64,000 bases of DNA, from the NCBI RefSeq assembly GCF_004664715.2, contig NC_051074.1:22360058-22424057 (forward strand). The letters run 5' to 3'. Below are positions 1-11,580 of this stretch, one piece after another. Source of the DNA: Peromyscus leucopus. Its lineage: Eukaryota; Chordata; Mammalia; Rodentia; Cricetidae. The notes beneath the pieces are model-generated. The model had not been told where the DNA came from, made no database searches, and worked only from the letters and a program-made list of their open reading frames with translations. Every line of letters starts with the position of its first letter. The stretch's first letter is position 1. The position numbers were made by a program, and so were the translations under genes.

Positions 1-660
1 GATAAGTAGAAGGTGTGGTCTAAATAAACGTGTGCCTTCCCGTCTCAAGGTCTGGATCAAAGGCATGTTGTCTTCTTGCCTCAAGATCCAGATCACACGT
101 GTGCGCTCCATTTCTGGATTATAGTTTATTCCGGTTATAGTCAAGTGAACAACCAACACCAGCCATCACACCATCTATCGGTCCACTACTCTGTACCCAG
201 TCCTGTACTGCTGAGCCTCCAACAGCTCTCCAACTGGGTTCAGTCATATCTGATGACCTGCATGACTCTCTTTTGCATGGGCATCACCTTTCTGCCTCCA
301 GCAAACCCTCTTTGAACTCTGTGGCCTCTTTCACAGTCTGTAGCCATTCCATCACATAAATAAACACATGTACGTGTGGCCTGAGAGTCATTTGCGAATA
401 GAATAAAGCCATGATGGCCAATGGTAACGCTAGCAAGGGACATGGAGACTACTTGGTAAGTTTCAGCTAAAAAAGCTAACATAGCTTGTGAACTTGTTGC
501 TAGTAAATCAATTTTGACAAGTGTGTTCACCTACGTTTCTGATATAACGTGTTCTCAACATTCTGGAGCTGTGTGTTCTTGTGTGTTTTAATCCCAGGAA
601 GAATATGGATGCTTTTCAACTAAGAAGACACTTCGGAGGACAGAGCAGGAAGAGGCTTCA
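1..660. other. No gene or recognisable element
   Basis: Nothing supportable apart from short open frames without coding character. Confidence 0.6.
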
Positions 661-670
661 GGAAGAGCCC

Positions 671-819
671 CAGGCTGGGCGTGGCTGGGCATGTCTTTAA
701 TCCTAGTATTTGGGAGACAGAAGCAGGTGGATCTCTGTTGAGTTTGAGACTAACCTGGTCTACATAGGAAGGTCCAGTCCAGCCTGGGCTACATAGTAAG
801 GCCTTGCTGGGGTGTCGGG
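671..819 (+). mobile_element. B1 SINE, diverged
   Basis: 'gggcatgtctttaatccta' followed by 'gggctacatagtaaggccttg'; B1 order, forward. Confidence 0.7.
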
Positions 820-1545
820 GCAAAAGAGCCCTTCTGTAAGTTGCTTTTTTGTTCCTACAACTTACTATCAGGCTCCAAAGGGTCATCTTCATCCTCCTTT
901 TGTTAAGTGTCTACTATGTGCAATGGACATACAGTAGTAAACATTGTGACCTTGTGATCTTATGACCTTGTGACTCTTCTCCCCATGCCAATCCACCCTG
1001 CACTTCTATATAAGCTCTCTTGAAGCCTCTGGGTGGTGGCCCACACTGACTTTCCTGTCAGAGCATGCCCAGTCAGCATAAAGCACTGAGGGAGAATGTC
1101 TAAGCAAAATTTGTGATGCTGAATGCAAGTTTCCACATTTATCCTGCCCAGACAACTTAGGGAAGGCTACAGAAATTTCAGGATAAATCTGGAAACTGCA
1201 TTGCCAGTTGCTGAGAAGTTTTTTCAAATAAAGGACAAAAACATATATTTTTGCCATGTGAGAATATAACCACCCACCTCCAGATATGTCAACCTGAATG
1301 TGCACATTCAAAATTTTTAAATTAAGGCAAACTATACAGCATCAATCACTATTAGATGCACTATAAATTTCAAATGAAAGTAAAAATGAGAAAAAAAAAA
1401 GACAGTACATTTTTAAGCTCTTAACTTATAATACTAATACCACTTTTACTGCTATTTAGACAGCTTGTATGGGGGATGCAATATAAGTACTTTGATAATA
1501 GTAAATCTGATCAGTACCTAGAATGCTAATTACAATTTATACAAT

Positions 1546-1740
1546 GCGGCGGCGGCGGCACACGCATGCCTTTAATCTCAGCACTCAGGAGGCAGTGGCA
1601 GGCTGATCTCTGTGAGTTCGAGGCCAGCCAGCCTGGTCTACAGAGCGAGTTCCAGGATAGGCTTCAAAAGCTACACAGAGAAACACGTCTTGAAAAACCA
1701 AAAGAAAGAAAGAAGGAAGGAAGGGAGAGAGAGAGAGAGA

Positions 1741-1792
<52 letters not shown>

Positions 1793-1870
1793 AAGGAAAG
1801 AAAGAAAGAAGGAAGGAAGGAAGGAAGGAAGGAAGGAAGGAAGGAAGGAAGGAAGGAAGGAAGGAAAGAA
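1546..1870 (+). mobile_element. B1 SINE with long (GAAA/GA/GGAA)n tail
   Basis: B1 body from 'acgcatgcctttaatctc' to 'acacagagaaacacgtcttg', then about 170 bp of GA and GGAA microsatellite. The tail creates antisense and sense open frames with no coding value. Confidence 0.88.
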
Positions 1871-1887
1871 ATGTAGCCTCTAAGGAT

Positions 1888-2032
1888 ATGGTGGCCCACG
1901 CCTTTAATTGCAGTACTCTGGAGGCAGAGGCAGGAGGATCTCTGGGAGCTTGAGGCCAGCCTGATCTACATACCAAGTTCAGAGCCAGTCAGGGTGACAT
2001 AGTGAGATCCTGTCTAAAAAAGAAAAGAAATA
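1888..2032 (+). mobile_element. B1 SINE
   Basis: 'ggcccacgcctttaattgc' to 'gtgagatcctgtctaaaaa'. Confidence 0.8.
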
Positions 2033-2104
2033 CAGCCTTTTATGTATAATAATGGGAACCAAACAGCGGTTGTTCTTTGCCAACTTAAAAATTAGAACGT
2101 ACAA

Positions 2105-2285
2105 GGCTGGGAATGAGCTCAGTGGCAAAACATTTTCTTATAATGTGTGAATTCTTAGGATTTATTCCAGCACCTCCAAAGGATGGTGGGGCTGGGAGAC
2201 ACTCAGTGGGTAGGAGCACTTGCTCTGCAAACATGAGGACCATGAGTTTGAATCCCCAGGACTCACATCAAAAGATGAGCATGCG
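2105..2285 (+). mobile_element. Two tRNA-derived (ID/B2-type) SINE fragments
   Basis: 'gctgggaatgagctcagtgg' and 'actcagtgggtaggagcac' are ID/B2-like A-box regions in tandem. They lie directly before a young B1. Confidence 0.55.
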
Positions 2286-2452
2286 CCGGGCGTTGGTGGC
2301 GCACGCCTTTAATCCCAGCACTCGGGAGGCAGAGCCAGGCGGATCCCTGTGAGTTCGAGGCCAGCCTGGGCTACCAAGTGAGCTCCAGGAAAGGCGCAAA
2401 GCTACACAGAGAAACCCTGTCTCGAAAAACCAAAAAAAAAAAAAAAAAAAAG
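2286..2452 (+). mobile_element. Young B1 SINE
   Basis: A near-intact B1: 'ggtggcgcacgcctttaatc', 'gagttcgaggccagcctggg' and 'aaaggcgcaaagctacacag', with a poly(A) of about 20. It is flanked by GATGAGCATG at 2273-2282 and 2452-2461, a perfect duplication, so this is a recent insertion. Confidence 0.92.
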
Positions 2453-2568
2453 ATGAGCATGCTCTTGGCTACCCTAGACCTAGCTAGGTGTTAGGACCTT
2501 ATTGTGAAAGACACAACATACTTTGGTTGCAGGACAGAGAACTCAAGCTGGAACTTGACCTGAAATCT

Positions 2569-2571
<3 letters not shown>

Positions 2572-2617
<46 letters not shown>
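2572..2617. repeat. (CA)n microsatellite
   Basis: About 23 perfect CA units. Confidence 0.97.
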
Positions 2618-2618
<1 letters not shown>

Positions 2619-3097
2619 CACTGGCTAGTTTTCATAGTGCTGGAATGTGCTGTGCAGGCCACTGGGAGAGAAGAGCCCCCAACGGTCTTACCCAGTGGTG
2701 AGCTCTTCATGCCGCAACCTGTCAGGCACAATGCACCCACTGGGACAATAATGGCAGGGAGGCTAAGGAGGTGACTGACCGCTTCTGGATGTGACCTAAT
2801 TTCCGCAGGAGGGAATTCGTACTAGTGCTATAAATCTGCTCAAAAGCCCATGGCTCGGGAGGGCATAGACACCAAGAGGGCCCCTGCTACTGTTAACTTG
2901 CTGAGTAGACATGCTGCCAAGGTGTCTTCTAAATATTTATGTCTATACATAGATTAGTCCACCCTCAACTTTGGCTAGAAAGTTTCTGTCTACAGGGATC
3001 AGTGGTTAGTACAGAAGCACTTAACCAGTCAAAGTCCTGAGAGTACATGGTAATTGAGTGTTCAGCCCTATGGGACATCTACATCACATATATCACA

Positions 3098-3100
<3 letters not shown>

Positions 3101-3172
<72 letters not shown>

Positions 3173-3173
3173 C

Positions 3174-3230
<57 letters not shown>
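3101..3230. repeat. (GA)n-(GACA)n-(GA)n compound microsatellite
   Basis: GA runs flank a central block of about seven GACA units at 3142-3171. Confidence 0.97.
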
Positions 3231-3232
<2 letters not shown>

Positions 3233-3383
3233 CTTAACTCTTAGGAACCAAGACCTTCTAATGTACCTTGGAACCAGGCTGACCTCAGCTCTCAACCTGC
3301 TTCTGAGGACTTTGCCAGTCACTAGCAGAGTTCATCTGGGCAAGTAAGTGTGACTTACTTTCTCTCTGTGATTAGGTAGTTTC

Positions 3384-3598
3384 TGTAAGGATTCTGTCCT
3401 TAATTACGTCATCAGCCTGCAATGGTGTCCCAGCCTAAAAAGCGGGTGGGCCCTCTGTGTGTCCCTCTCTTTCCTTTCCGCTCCTTCCTTCCATCTGTCC
3501 CTGTCTGTCCCTCTCTCTCCCTCTCTCCCACCCCCAATAAAGCTCTAAAAAGGTAACCATGGCTGTGATTCTTTCGATCAGCACTCTCCTCCAGCATG
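3384..3598 (+). mobile_element. LTR-like element with AATAAAGCTC polyadenylation block
   Basis: Starts TGTAAGGATTCTGTCC and has a pyrimidine-rich middle, AATAAAGCTC near 3536 and CCATGGCTGTGA after it. It aligns by eye with the reverse complement of 15544-15819, which starts TGTTAAAATTCTGTAC. The 3' end is approximate. Confidence 0.55.
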
Positions 3599-3714
3599 GC
3601 CGCCGCCTGCAGCTTGCCATTTAACCAAGTTTCCCTTCTCATAACTAACTTGGTGGTAGTAGTAATGAAATTCCCCAAAGCTGTTAGAGAGAGTGAAGAG
3701 ATACTGAGCCAGAA

Positions 3715-3822
3715 ATGGTGGTGCCCACTTTCGATCTCAGCACTTGGGAGGTGGACTGGGGGAGGAACTCTGACCGACATAGTGAGTTCCAGGCAGGCTA
3801 GCCAGGGCTAAAAACAAAAACA
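3715..3822 (+). mobile_element. B1 SINE fragment
   Basis: 'ggtggtgcccactttcgatc', 'agcacttgggagg', then 'gtgagttccaggcaggctag' and an A-rich end. Confidence 0.6.
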
Positions 3823-5160
3823 AGAACCCACCAAATAAATGAGATATTGCTTATAAAATCCTTTGCACTTTCAATACCAGAGCGAATTCCTGGTGGTGAC
3901 CTCTTTGGGCCCCTCACTGAACCTCCTCGGGTTCCAGTTTCCTCTAATTCTCCATTTCTTCTTCCCAACAGCCTAGAAAGATTACAGAGGATCATAATTA
4001 GCACATCCGGCAGCAGCCAAGTTCTGCAGCTCAGCTACTCTTGAAATTACCCTGTTTATATGTAAATCTGGGTCCCTAAGCCTAGCAGGCTTCATCCTTA
4101 AGAAAACAGTGCCTCTCTGGTGTTGACATTTCCCATTTCCTCGGCAAACTGTTCACTGAGGACCCAAAGGCACACAAACTGCCCTAAAGAACCAACAAAG
4201 GGCCGTTTGAATTTTCGATGTTTTTCTTTGCCATCAGTGAGTGATGAGCTCAGAAGTGACCCCACATGTGAGTATGAGGTGGCCTTTCTGGAAGAGGTGT
4301 GTGCTGTCAGGGGGAGCCTGTGAGAGAGCCTGTTTCTAGTGGAATGGACTGCCACAAATAGCCAGCATAGATAAGAAGGGTTTGGTGGATGTGTGTGTGG
4401 GTCTGTGCTGATGAGTGGACCTCCTGTGTGTGCTCTGTGCTCTGCTCCTGAACCACACTCCCAACCTAAAAGGGATTTAATTTACATGAAATTAGAGCAG
4501 CAATAAGGGCCTATTAAAGGAAAACTCCTGGTCCATAGAGTAGTCTCCAGCCCTGGGAGACCTAACATTCCAGTTGTGCTGGTCAATCTGTTGGCCAAGA
4601 CCCCACCCCTCAGGAAGGAGGCTGGCTCACCTTACGCCATGCTGAAGAGGTAGATGGGGTAATTATCCCTTTAATGAGACACTGTACTTTTTGTTCCAGA
4701 ATTCCCACCCCTAACAGTTCCTACCAGCTGCCCTGATTTTCCAATGAGGTTTGTTAGCATCCTTCTTCCTTTTTCATTTACTTTGTTTCCTTCAGGCTCT
4801 GGCCAGAACCTAAGCATGCTCTCTCTGATACACGGGCTTCCTTACCCTTCCTCTGAAGTCTTCTCCTGGCATCCTGCTGATATGCGGCAGACTTCCCATG
4901 CCAGTAACGCCTATGGTATAGTCCTGCTTTTTCCCCCCACGTCTCTCCTCCATTACCCTCCTCTGAGCAGCTGCAGAGGTTTACAGCTTACCTGCCCTGA
5001 GGGTTTTCTTCTAAACTGCTTCCATTTGGGACCGTTCTTAAATTATTTTTATTAATGAGACTAATAATCCTAAGAGGGGACCCAAATTTCCCAGATACAA
5101 GTCCCTTTACCCAGATGGGAACCCCCCCTCTACCCCAAACAAAAAAAAAATTCCTGGTAA
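3823..5160. other. Unassigned intergenic sequence
   Basis: No exon, RNA gene or clear repeat that I can name. The pyrimidine-rich part at 4740-5040 could be decayed ERV. Confidence 0.5.
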
Positions 5161-5174
5161 TAAAATCACTATCA

Positions 5175-5176
<2 letters not shown>

Positions 5177-5218
<42 letters not shown>
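5177..5218. repeat. (GT)n microsatellite
   Basis: About 21 GT units. Confidence 0.97.
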
Positions 5219-5220
<2 letters not shown>

Positions 5221-5565
5221 CAGGAATCTGCAGTCAGGAACATCTGCTGGGCAGTTCCCACATAACTATCCAGAGATGCACAAAGTCATTCAGCAAATAA
5301 ATTCTGCCAAACACAAAGAATATTAAGATGACTAGTCATAGCCTTGGACCTTAGTTAGGAGCCCATCTGTAAGTAAGGATCGCTATTGTATTACATCAGA
5401 GAATATGGTCCTTGCTGTGGATGTAAAGGAAAGAAAAATCAGTACTCTCTTGATAATGGTAGGAAAGGCTGGTAGACCAAGCTAGTTATCTGGCGACCCT
5501 TTATGGCTTTTCCTCAGGTGTGTTCCTGTAATCATTAAATCTTTCTGCGCCTCATTTTAAGAAAG

Positions 5566-5975
5566 ATGCTAACAGGTCCTACCACCTGTCAAGTTTTGAG
5601 GTCTCCTTTTAGGAACATGACATTGTCCCAAGCTTACTGTGTCAGTGGGAGACTTGTATGGTTTTTGGGAATCTCCAGCTCGGGCCCCATTCCAAACTCT
5701 GCCCCGATATTCAGCTGGGAACTTGGCCCCACTCCTTCCATTCCAGACCCTGCCCAAAGAAAGCCCGCCCAAGCCTTGGCTCCTCCCCCCCCCCTCCCCG
5801 ACAAGCTCCTCAAGACCGCTCCTACAGGGTATTTAAGGTCCGGTCCATAGACTTTCCTCATGGTTTCTCCTCTTCCCCAGAGATCACCTGGGGATGCTTT
5901 GCTCATTAAATCTGGAGTTTTAATTTGGTCTGATTTGGCTTATTGCATCGGCGGAGATACCCACTACCGGGGACT
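5566..5975 (+). mobile_element. Probable ERV1-type LTR
   Basis: It has a C-rich U3, a TATTTAAGG TATA-like box near 5830, a CATTAAATC block near 5905 and a TTATTGCATCGGCGG end resembling gammaretroviral U5. The exact ends are uncertain. No primer site or gene follows that I can confirm. Confidence 0.45.
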
Positions 5976-6619
5976 TTTAAAAATACTTATCATCTGGTGC
6001 CCATCATGGCTGAAAGCCAGAAGCAAATAAAAATTTTGCTGACTTGCTTGGACATGTTGCCTCTGAAGAAAACTCTCATTAGCTTCCTCATTAGCTTCCC
6101 CTTGAATGAGAAGACTGTGGCTGGTCAGCAGCTTGTGGTTCTCGTGGTGTAGTACAGGGTAAGCAGCGGCTGTTTTATGCTCCTCAACAAGACTCTATAG
6201 TCTGACGTGGAAACAATAAACAAATGAAGTTTTCTTTGGGTCACTGTCTAAACTTCGGTCATGATCATTTATTTCTTAGAACGATGCCACTTTGAACCAA
6301 GAAAAACATAGACAAGAAGTGTCCCCTTCACTTCCACACAACCCTTTGTGATTCTTTGTGAGTTCCTGTGTCCTCAAGACCGGGGTCCTTAAATTGAGCT
6401 TGCCTGCATCACCTGGTACCCAGAGTGCAACAGTAGTTCACCTATGGGACTTCTCTATTCAATGAGTCTGGGTAAACACAAGGCTTGGCATGTCTAGTAT
6501 GGTTAGTATGGTGCTGAAGCCCACAGTGTAGCAACCTCAGACCACTTCAGTGTGAGATTTAGTAGACGTAGACGTTTCATCCAAAGAGAAAGACTTCTGG
6601 GAGAGCAATGTAATTTACT

Positions 6620-6772
6620 CCTTTTTTTTTTTTCTTCCTTGCTACAGGGTTTCTCTGTGTAGTTCCTGTCCTAGCTCTTGCTCTGTAGACCAGGCTGGCC
6701 TCGAACTCAGAGATCCACCTGGCTCTGCCTCCCTGAGTGCTGGTATTAAAGGTGTGTGTCACCACTGCCCAG
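6620..6772 (-). mobile_element. B1 SINE
   Basis: Poly(T) followed by 'cagggtttctctgtgtag' and ending 'gtgtgtcaccactgcccag'. Confidence 0.88.
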
Positions 6773-7034
6773 CTGCAATTTAGTCTTAATAGGACATTAT
6801 ACAGGAAAAGAAAACAGGCACCAGGTGACAGAGACCAGATGCAAACAGAGAAGCAGGTTTGTTACAGATCAGCCTTGTGCTACTTTGGCTGAGTGAATGG
6901 GTTACAGGTTCCCTACAGTGAGTCTTAATCTTATTAAAGTTTATCATTAGATCTATTTTTTAAACCAAGAATGTTAATTTGAGATTCAGTCCCCAGAACT
7001 ACAAAAACAAATGAAGGAACAAAACCCATTTCTT

Positions 7035-7175
7035 TATGCTGGGTGTGGTGGCACAGGTCTGTATTTCTAGCACTTTGGAGGGTAGAGGCAGGAAGTTCAA
7101 GGTCATCCTCTCCTGCCTAGGGAGTTAGAGGCCATCACCAGCTACAGGAGACTCTGTCTGAAAAACAAAAAGAAG
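7035..7175 (+). mobile_element. B1 SINE, diverged
   Basis: 'gggtgtggtggcacaggtc' to 'gactctgtctgaaaaac'. Confidence 0.65.
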
Positions 7176-8010
7176 TTAAATTCTTCCCAGAAGAACACTG
7201 GGAGTTATATCTTGCTGTGGAACAATCCTTTTCTACACTATGAATATGTATTACTCTCATGGCTTAATAAAAAGCTGACAGGCTGGTAGCTGGGCAGGAA
7301 GTTAGGTGGGAAAGCCAAACTGAGAATGATGGGAAGAGGGAGGGTGGAGTCAGGAGATGACAGCCAGCTGCTGAGCAAACAAGACAGGTAGAAAATGAGG
7401 TAACAAGCCATGAGCCACATGGGTTAATTTAAATGTAAGAGTTAGCTAGTAACAAGCTTGAGCTATTGACCGAGCATTTATAATTCATATTCAGCCTCTG
7501 GGTCAATTATTTGGGACTGGGTGGTCAGGACAGGAAACATCTGTTTACAATATCTCACAAAATTACATTCTGTACCAGAATAGATTTAGATCACATCATC
7601 TTATACAGTGGAACACAAGGTCTCTTGAGTTCCTATTATTTGAAAGATGATTCAAAAAAAAACAAAAAACAAAAAACAAAAAACAAAAAAAAAAAAAAAA
7701 AAAAAAACAGTTCTCTGGCTTCTATGAGGTGAAGATATTTCTGATCTCCTGTACTGGAAATCTGGGTTGCCTGCCTCTGCTCCCTGCAAATGGTGTCTGG
7801 TCACATTGACTTCTCTTCTATCATTTCTGTTGGCAGCTTTGGCCACCTTTAGTAAAGGTCTGAGCTATAAACACATAGGACATGACAGCTCTCACTGGCC
7901 CCTTTTCTCAGTCCCTATGTCCCAAAACTCTTGGGAGAGGAAAATTAATGGACCCAGATTAGACCAATTCTCTGCCTCTGCCCCACCCAAGGGAAAGACG
8001 TAGGAGACCA

Positions 8011-8461
8011 TGTGGTGATATTTTAATTGTGCTGAAATGTGATTTTATTTGTATGTTAATAAATAAAGTTTGCCTGGAGATCGGAGGTCATAGCGAGCCA
8101 GGGACAGCAGTCAGGCGGTGGTAGGCCACACCCTTAATCCAATCACACAACAGGCAGAGTCTCTGTGTGGTCAAGGACACAGCCAAGTGTGGTAACAGGA
8201 ACCTTTAATCCCAGTACCAACCATAGAGACCAGGAGGTCTATATAGACAGGTAGTGACGAGGAAGTCATGTGGCTGGGCTTAGAGCCAATGAGAAAGCAG
8301 AACAAGAAAGCAATAAAAATACAAATCAGACATTAGAAGGTCTCTCTCGGGGGAAGCTACTGCCGGGGGTAAGCTAAGCTAGGTGGCTCTTGCTCTGATC
8401 TCTTTGGCTTTAACTCTGTATTTGGCTCTGTGTTTCTTATTTAATAAGAAATTTGTCTACA
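8011..8461 (+). mobile_element. Solo ERV LTR with perfect 6-bp target duplication
   Basis: Starts TGTGGTGATATTTT and ends GAAATTTGTCTACA. It is flanked by AGACCA at 8005-8010 and 8462-8467. AATAAATAAAG lies near the 5' end and B1-like 'ttaatcc' modules lie inside. Same family as the copies at 18222, 21342 and 26060. Confidence 0.88.
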
Positions 8462-8679
8462 AGACCACAGCCAGCACGATGTCCTTAAAGAGGCATCTGG
8501 AAGGGAGGCAGTGACAGCCACATACCACTCTGCCTTTGTCATACACAGGACCACATGTATAAGACACTGAGGACATTACCAACCACACAGTGGATTCCTG
8601 ATACAGCATGTAAGAGCCAAAGTTACACGTTAAGTTTTAATTCCTATGATCCATGAAACAAAAATGACTCTGATCTGCA

Positions 8680-9030
8680 AGCCCCTTGCCCAAGGACAGA
8701 TAGTTCCTGAAATGCTGGAGGCTATTGTTTATGGGAGATAACAAGTCACAAGTTTTCACTCCCCTAAACAAGACTGTTTGACCCATCTGTGCCGATGTGC
8801 TTGGTCACATGGGGGTGGGAGGTTCACAGGCAGGAAGCATATCATACTAGCCCCTAATTGGACCTGATGGGAAAAGCAATGAATTATGGGTTTTCCTTCT
8901 CAAGCTCTTGCCATACTTTATTCTGGGCCATTTCCTGGGAACCTGAGTATGGACTTGGCCAGAGCCCATCCACCTGGCCAGTATTTAAAGCTTCCTTCAA
9001 ATTTGTCTTTAAAATGTGGTAGTGGTCTTA
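8680..9030 (+). mobile_element. LTR-like repeat, copy 1 of a second family
   Basis: It shares an ordered series of blocks with 12650-12985: 'ccatctg', 'gggtgggaggt', 'attggacctgatgggaaa', 'cctggccagtatttaa' and 'ttcaaatttgtcttta'. The TATTTAA acts as a TATA-like box. The family is not named. Confidence 0.55.
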
Positions 9031-9263
9031 TTTTTGATTAGTGGGATTGACAAGAGGAACTGTTAAAGACAAAAAGTATTCACTGACACATGTCACATCA
9101 CAAGAAGGAAGACCTCATTGGGGACCATTGTGATCGGTTGGCAGTGTGGGAGGGAGGTTTGGTTCAACTCCAAATACAGCCTGGGCAAGTGGGGAAAGGC
9201 AAAAGTCATGGGGGGCGTGGTCAGCAGAAAAAAGCATGGGGTCTGATGAGGCTGTGGTTTAGA

Positions 9264-9656
9264 CATGTGTGGTGGTTTGAATGAGAATGGCCTCTATAGG
9301 CTCATATGTTTCAACACTTGGGTCTCAGTTGATGGAACTAATTGGGAAGGATTAGGGGGCGTGGCCTTATTGGAGGAGGTGTGTCATAGGGTGAGAGGGA
9401 AAGGCTTCAAGGCTTCAAAAGCGTCCTGTCTTCTCCTCAGTGCACTCTGCCTCCTGCTTAAGGTTCCAGAGGTGAGCTCTCATCTGCTGCTCCAGCCTCC
9501 CGCCGCTGCCGCCACCGCCGCCGCCGCCACCGCCACCACCTTCTTCTGCTCCACCATTATCACTCTGAAACCGTAAGCCCCAAATAAACCTCTCCCTTTA
9601 AAAGTTGCCTTGGTCATGGTGTTGATCACAGCAACGTAAAAGGGACTGATGCAGCA
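9264..9656 (+). mobile_element. Rodent interspersed repeat (URR1-like 'ggtttgaatgagaatgg' family) with GCC expansion
   Basis: Runs from GTGTGGTGGTTTGAATGAGA to 'gtcatggtgttgatcacagcaacg'. Internally it carries a (GCC/ACC)n run at about 9501-9540. Same family as 11836-12165, 62456-62760 and the reverse copy split around 11836. The URR1 name is from memory and tentative. Confidence 0.6.
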
Positions 9657-9892
9657 ATAGTCATGAGGCTCAAGTGTTGGAGGTTAGGTCCCTACTGAGG
9701 TCATGACGAGAGGTCTTTAGATCACTGGGGCTGAGCCCATAGAGGGGATTAGGGTAGCATCTGTGGTATCCTTAGCTCCCGTAAGAACAAGATGCTGTAA
9801 GAGCAAGTCTGGTTCTTGGTCACTCTGCCCCACTTCGATACACGGTCTATCCCTCCCAATGTGCTCTGTCACGGTGCATCTGTCACTAGACC

Positions 9893-10302
9893 CTTGTCTG
9901 AGGGTCTCTGTTGCTGCAACCAAACGCCATGACCAAAAGGCAAGTGGGGGGGAAAGGGTTTATCTGGCTCACACTTCAGCATTATTGTTCATCACTGAAG
10001 GAAGTCAGGACAGGAACTCAAACAGGGCAGGATCCTGGAGGCAGGAGCTGATGCAGAGGCCATGGAGGGGTGTTGCTTACTGGCTTGCTTCCCATGGTTT
10101 ACTCATCCTGCTTTCTTACAGAACCCAGGACCAGCAGCCCAGGCATGGCACCACCCATAATGGACTGGGCCCTCCCACATTGATCACTAAATGAGAAAAT
10201 GCCTTACAGCTGAATCTCATGGAGCCATTTCTGTAGCTGAGGCTCCTTCCTCTGATGACTCTAGCTTGTGTCAAGTTAACACACAAAACCACCCAGTACA
10301 AC
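9893..10302 (+). mobile_element. Interspersed repeat of the 'catgaccaaaaggcaa' to 'tagcttgtgtcaagttaaca' type
   Basis: A moderately diverged copy of a common rodent repeat with blocks 'gggtttatctggctcac', 'ggaagtcaggacaggaactc', 'gggccctcccacattgatc' and 'gactctagcttgtgtcaag'. I do not assign a family name. Confidence 0.55.
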
Positions 10303-11269
10303 CCTCAACACAGCTGAGCCAATGCCCGTGTACCTCCAGAAACATGAACTACATAAACCTCTTCTCTTTGTAAACCCACCTACTACGGGTCTTTCAATAC
10401 AATAAGAACGATGGACCATTAGAGCCAAGATGGCAGGGACTCTGCCTACCCCAACCCAAGAGGATTCTTCATGAGAACAGGTTAGAGTTAGACAAGATTG
10501 GAAGGACAGTGGACAATGAGACCCGACCCATCTCTGGGGACGGGGCTAGCTAACTAACTTAGGATTCTTTGCTACAACTAGATATTCCAAGGGAGCCCAT
10601 GGAAGGGCCCAGAAAACATTCAGGAACCTAACTAAAGTTAGAATCTTTGTCTCTCTTCACCTCATTTGCCTTTCCAAAAATTCAGTAGTTTAAGGACTTA
10701 GGCAGAGCTCTCTGGCTGATGTGTTCAGGAGTTCACTCTCAGCAGCAGGGCCCTTCTGACCATTCCCAGGCTGCACAGCAACTGTTTCACCTCTCTGCCC
10801 CACAGAGCAGGTGGCATCACAGATTGGAGGAGGCTCAGGGCACTCGGGAACAGCACACATTTTCCTTCACACTCTGCACAAGGGTGACTATTTCATTAAA
10901 GACTCTTTTTTACAAAAAAAAAAAAAAAAAGGTGACAGAAGAATCATGGATGTGTGAGATTGTCTCTTGGTCCCAAGGGCCTAACCCACATCACTGGCTG
11001 GAATCTAAATGCCTAAATACATGAGCTTTGTATCCAATTGTGAACAAAGAAAGGTTTGTAATCCCAGCAGAGGCAAGGACTTGAGGCGTCTAGGAAAGAG
11101 TCACATTCAACTTGGCCTTTGTTCAACCATGTTCTCTCGCTTTCTCTCCTCCTTTCCCTCAAAACTGTCTTCTCCCTCTCCTTTGTGTTTGTTTGAGTTT
11201 AAATCTTGTCAATATTTTAAGGATTGTCAGATACTAGAGGCCACTTCTTTAAAACTGTGTCTGCCTGTA

Positions 11270-11425
11270 TGCCTCTTTACCACATGTGTGCTGGAGACCA
11301 CTGCTGGGATGACTAGGACTGGAGATGTGAGTTGTGAGCCACCATGTGGGTGCTGGAAATCGAACCCAGGGCCTCTGGAAGAGCAGTCAGTGTACTTAAC
11401 CTCTAAGCCATCGCTCCAGCCCAGA
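11270..11425 (-). mobile_element. B2 SINE
   Basis: 'gagccaccatgtgggtgctg' followed by 'gaaatcgaaccc' and ending 'taagccatcgctccagcc'. Confidence 0.8.
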
Positions 11426-11580
11426 GGCCACTTTTGTTATTTGTTTGAGATAGGGTCTCAAGTACACCAGACTGACTTTGAAGTTTGAACTTTGTGTATA
11501 GGTGGGGGGTGGTGACCTTGAACTTCTGATTCTTCTGTTTCAATCTGGTTTAGCACTGTTCCCACATCCAGCTTACCACC

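Noticed and set aside
1566..1976. Arg/Glu/Lys/Gly-rich and Phe/Ser/Leu-rich open frames
   Set aside because: GA and GGAA microsatellite attached to a B1, read on both strands.
5566..5909. Proline-rich open frames on both strands
   Set aside because: They lie within a probable LTR, and several frames are open because of C-rich composition.
9265..9576. 103-codon frame with an Ala run
   Set aside because: It is the GCC expansion inside an interspersed repeat.
11009..11488. 159-codon plus-strand open frame
   Set aside because: Its second half is the antisense of a B2 SINE, which gives typical '[14 protein letters not shown]'-like peptides.
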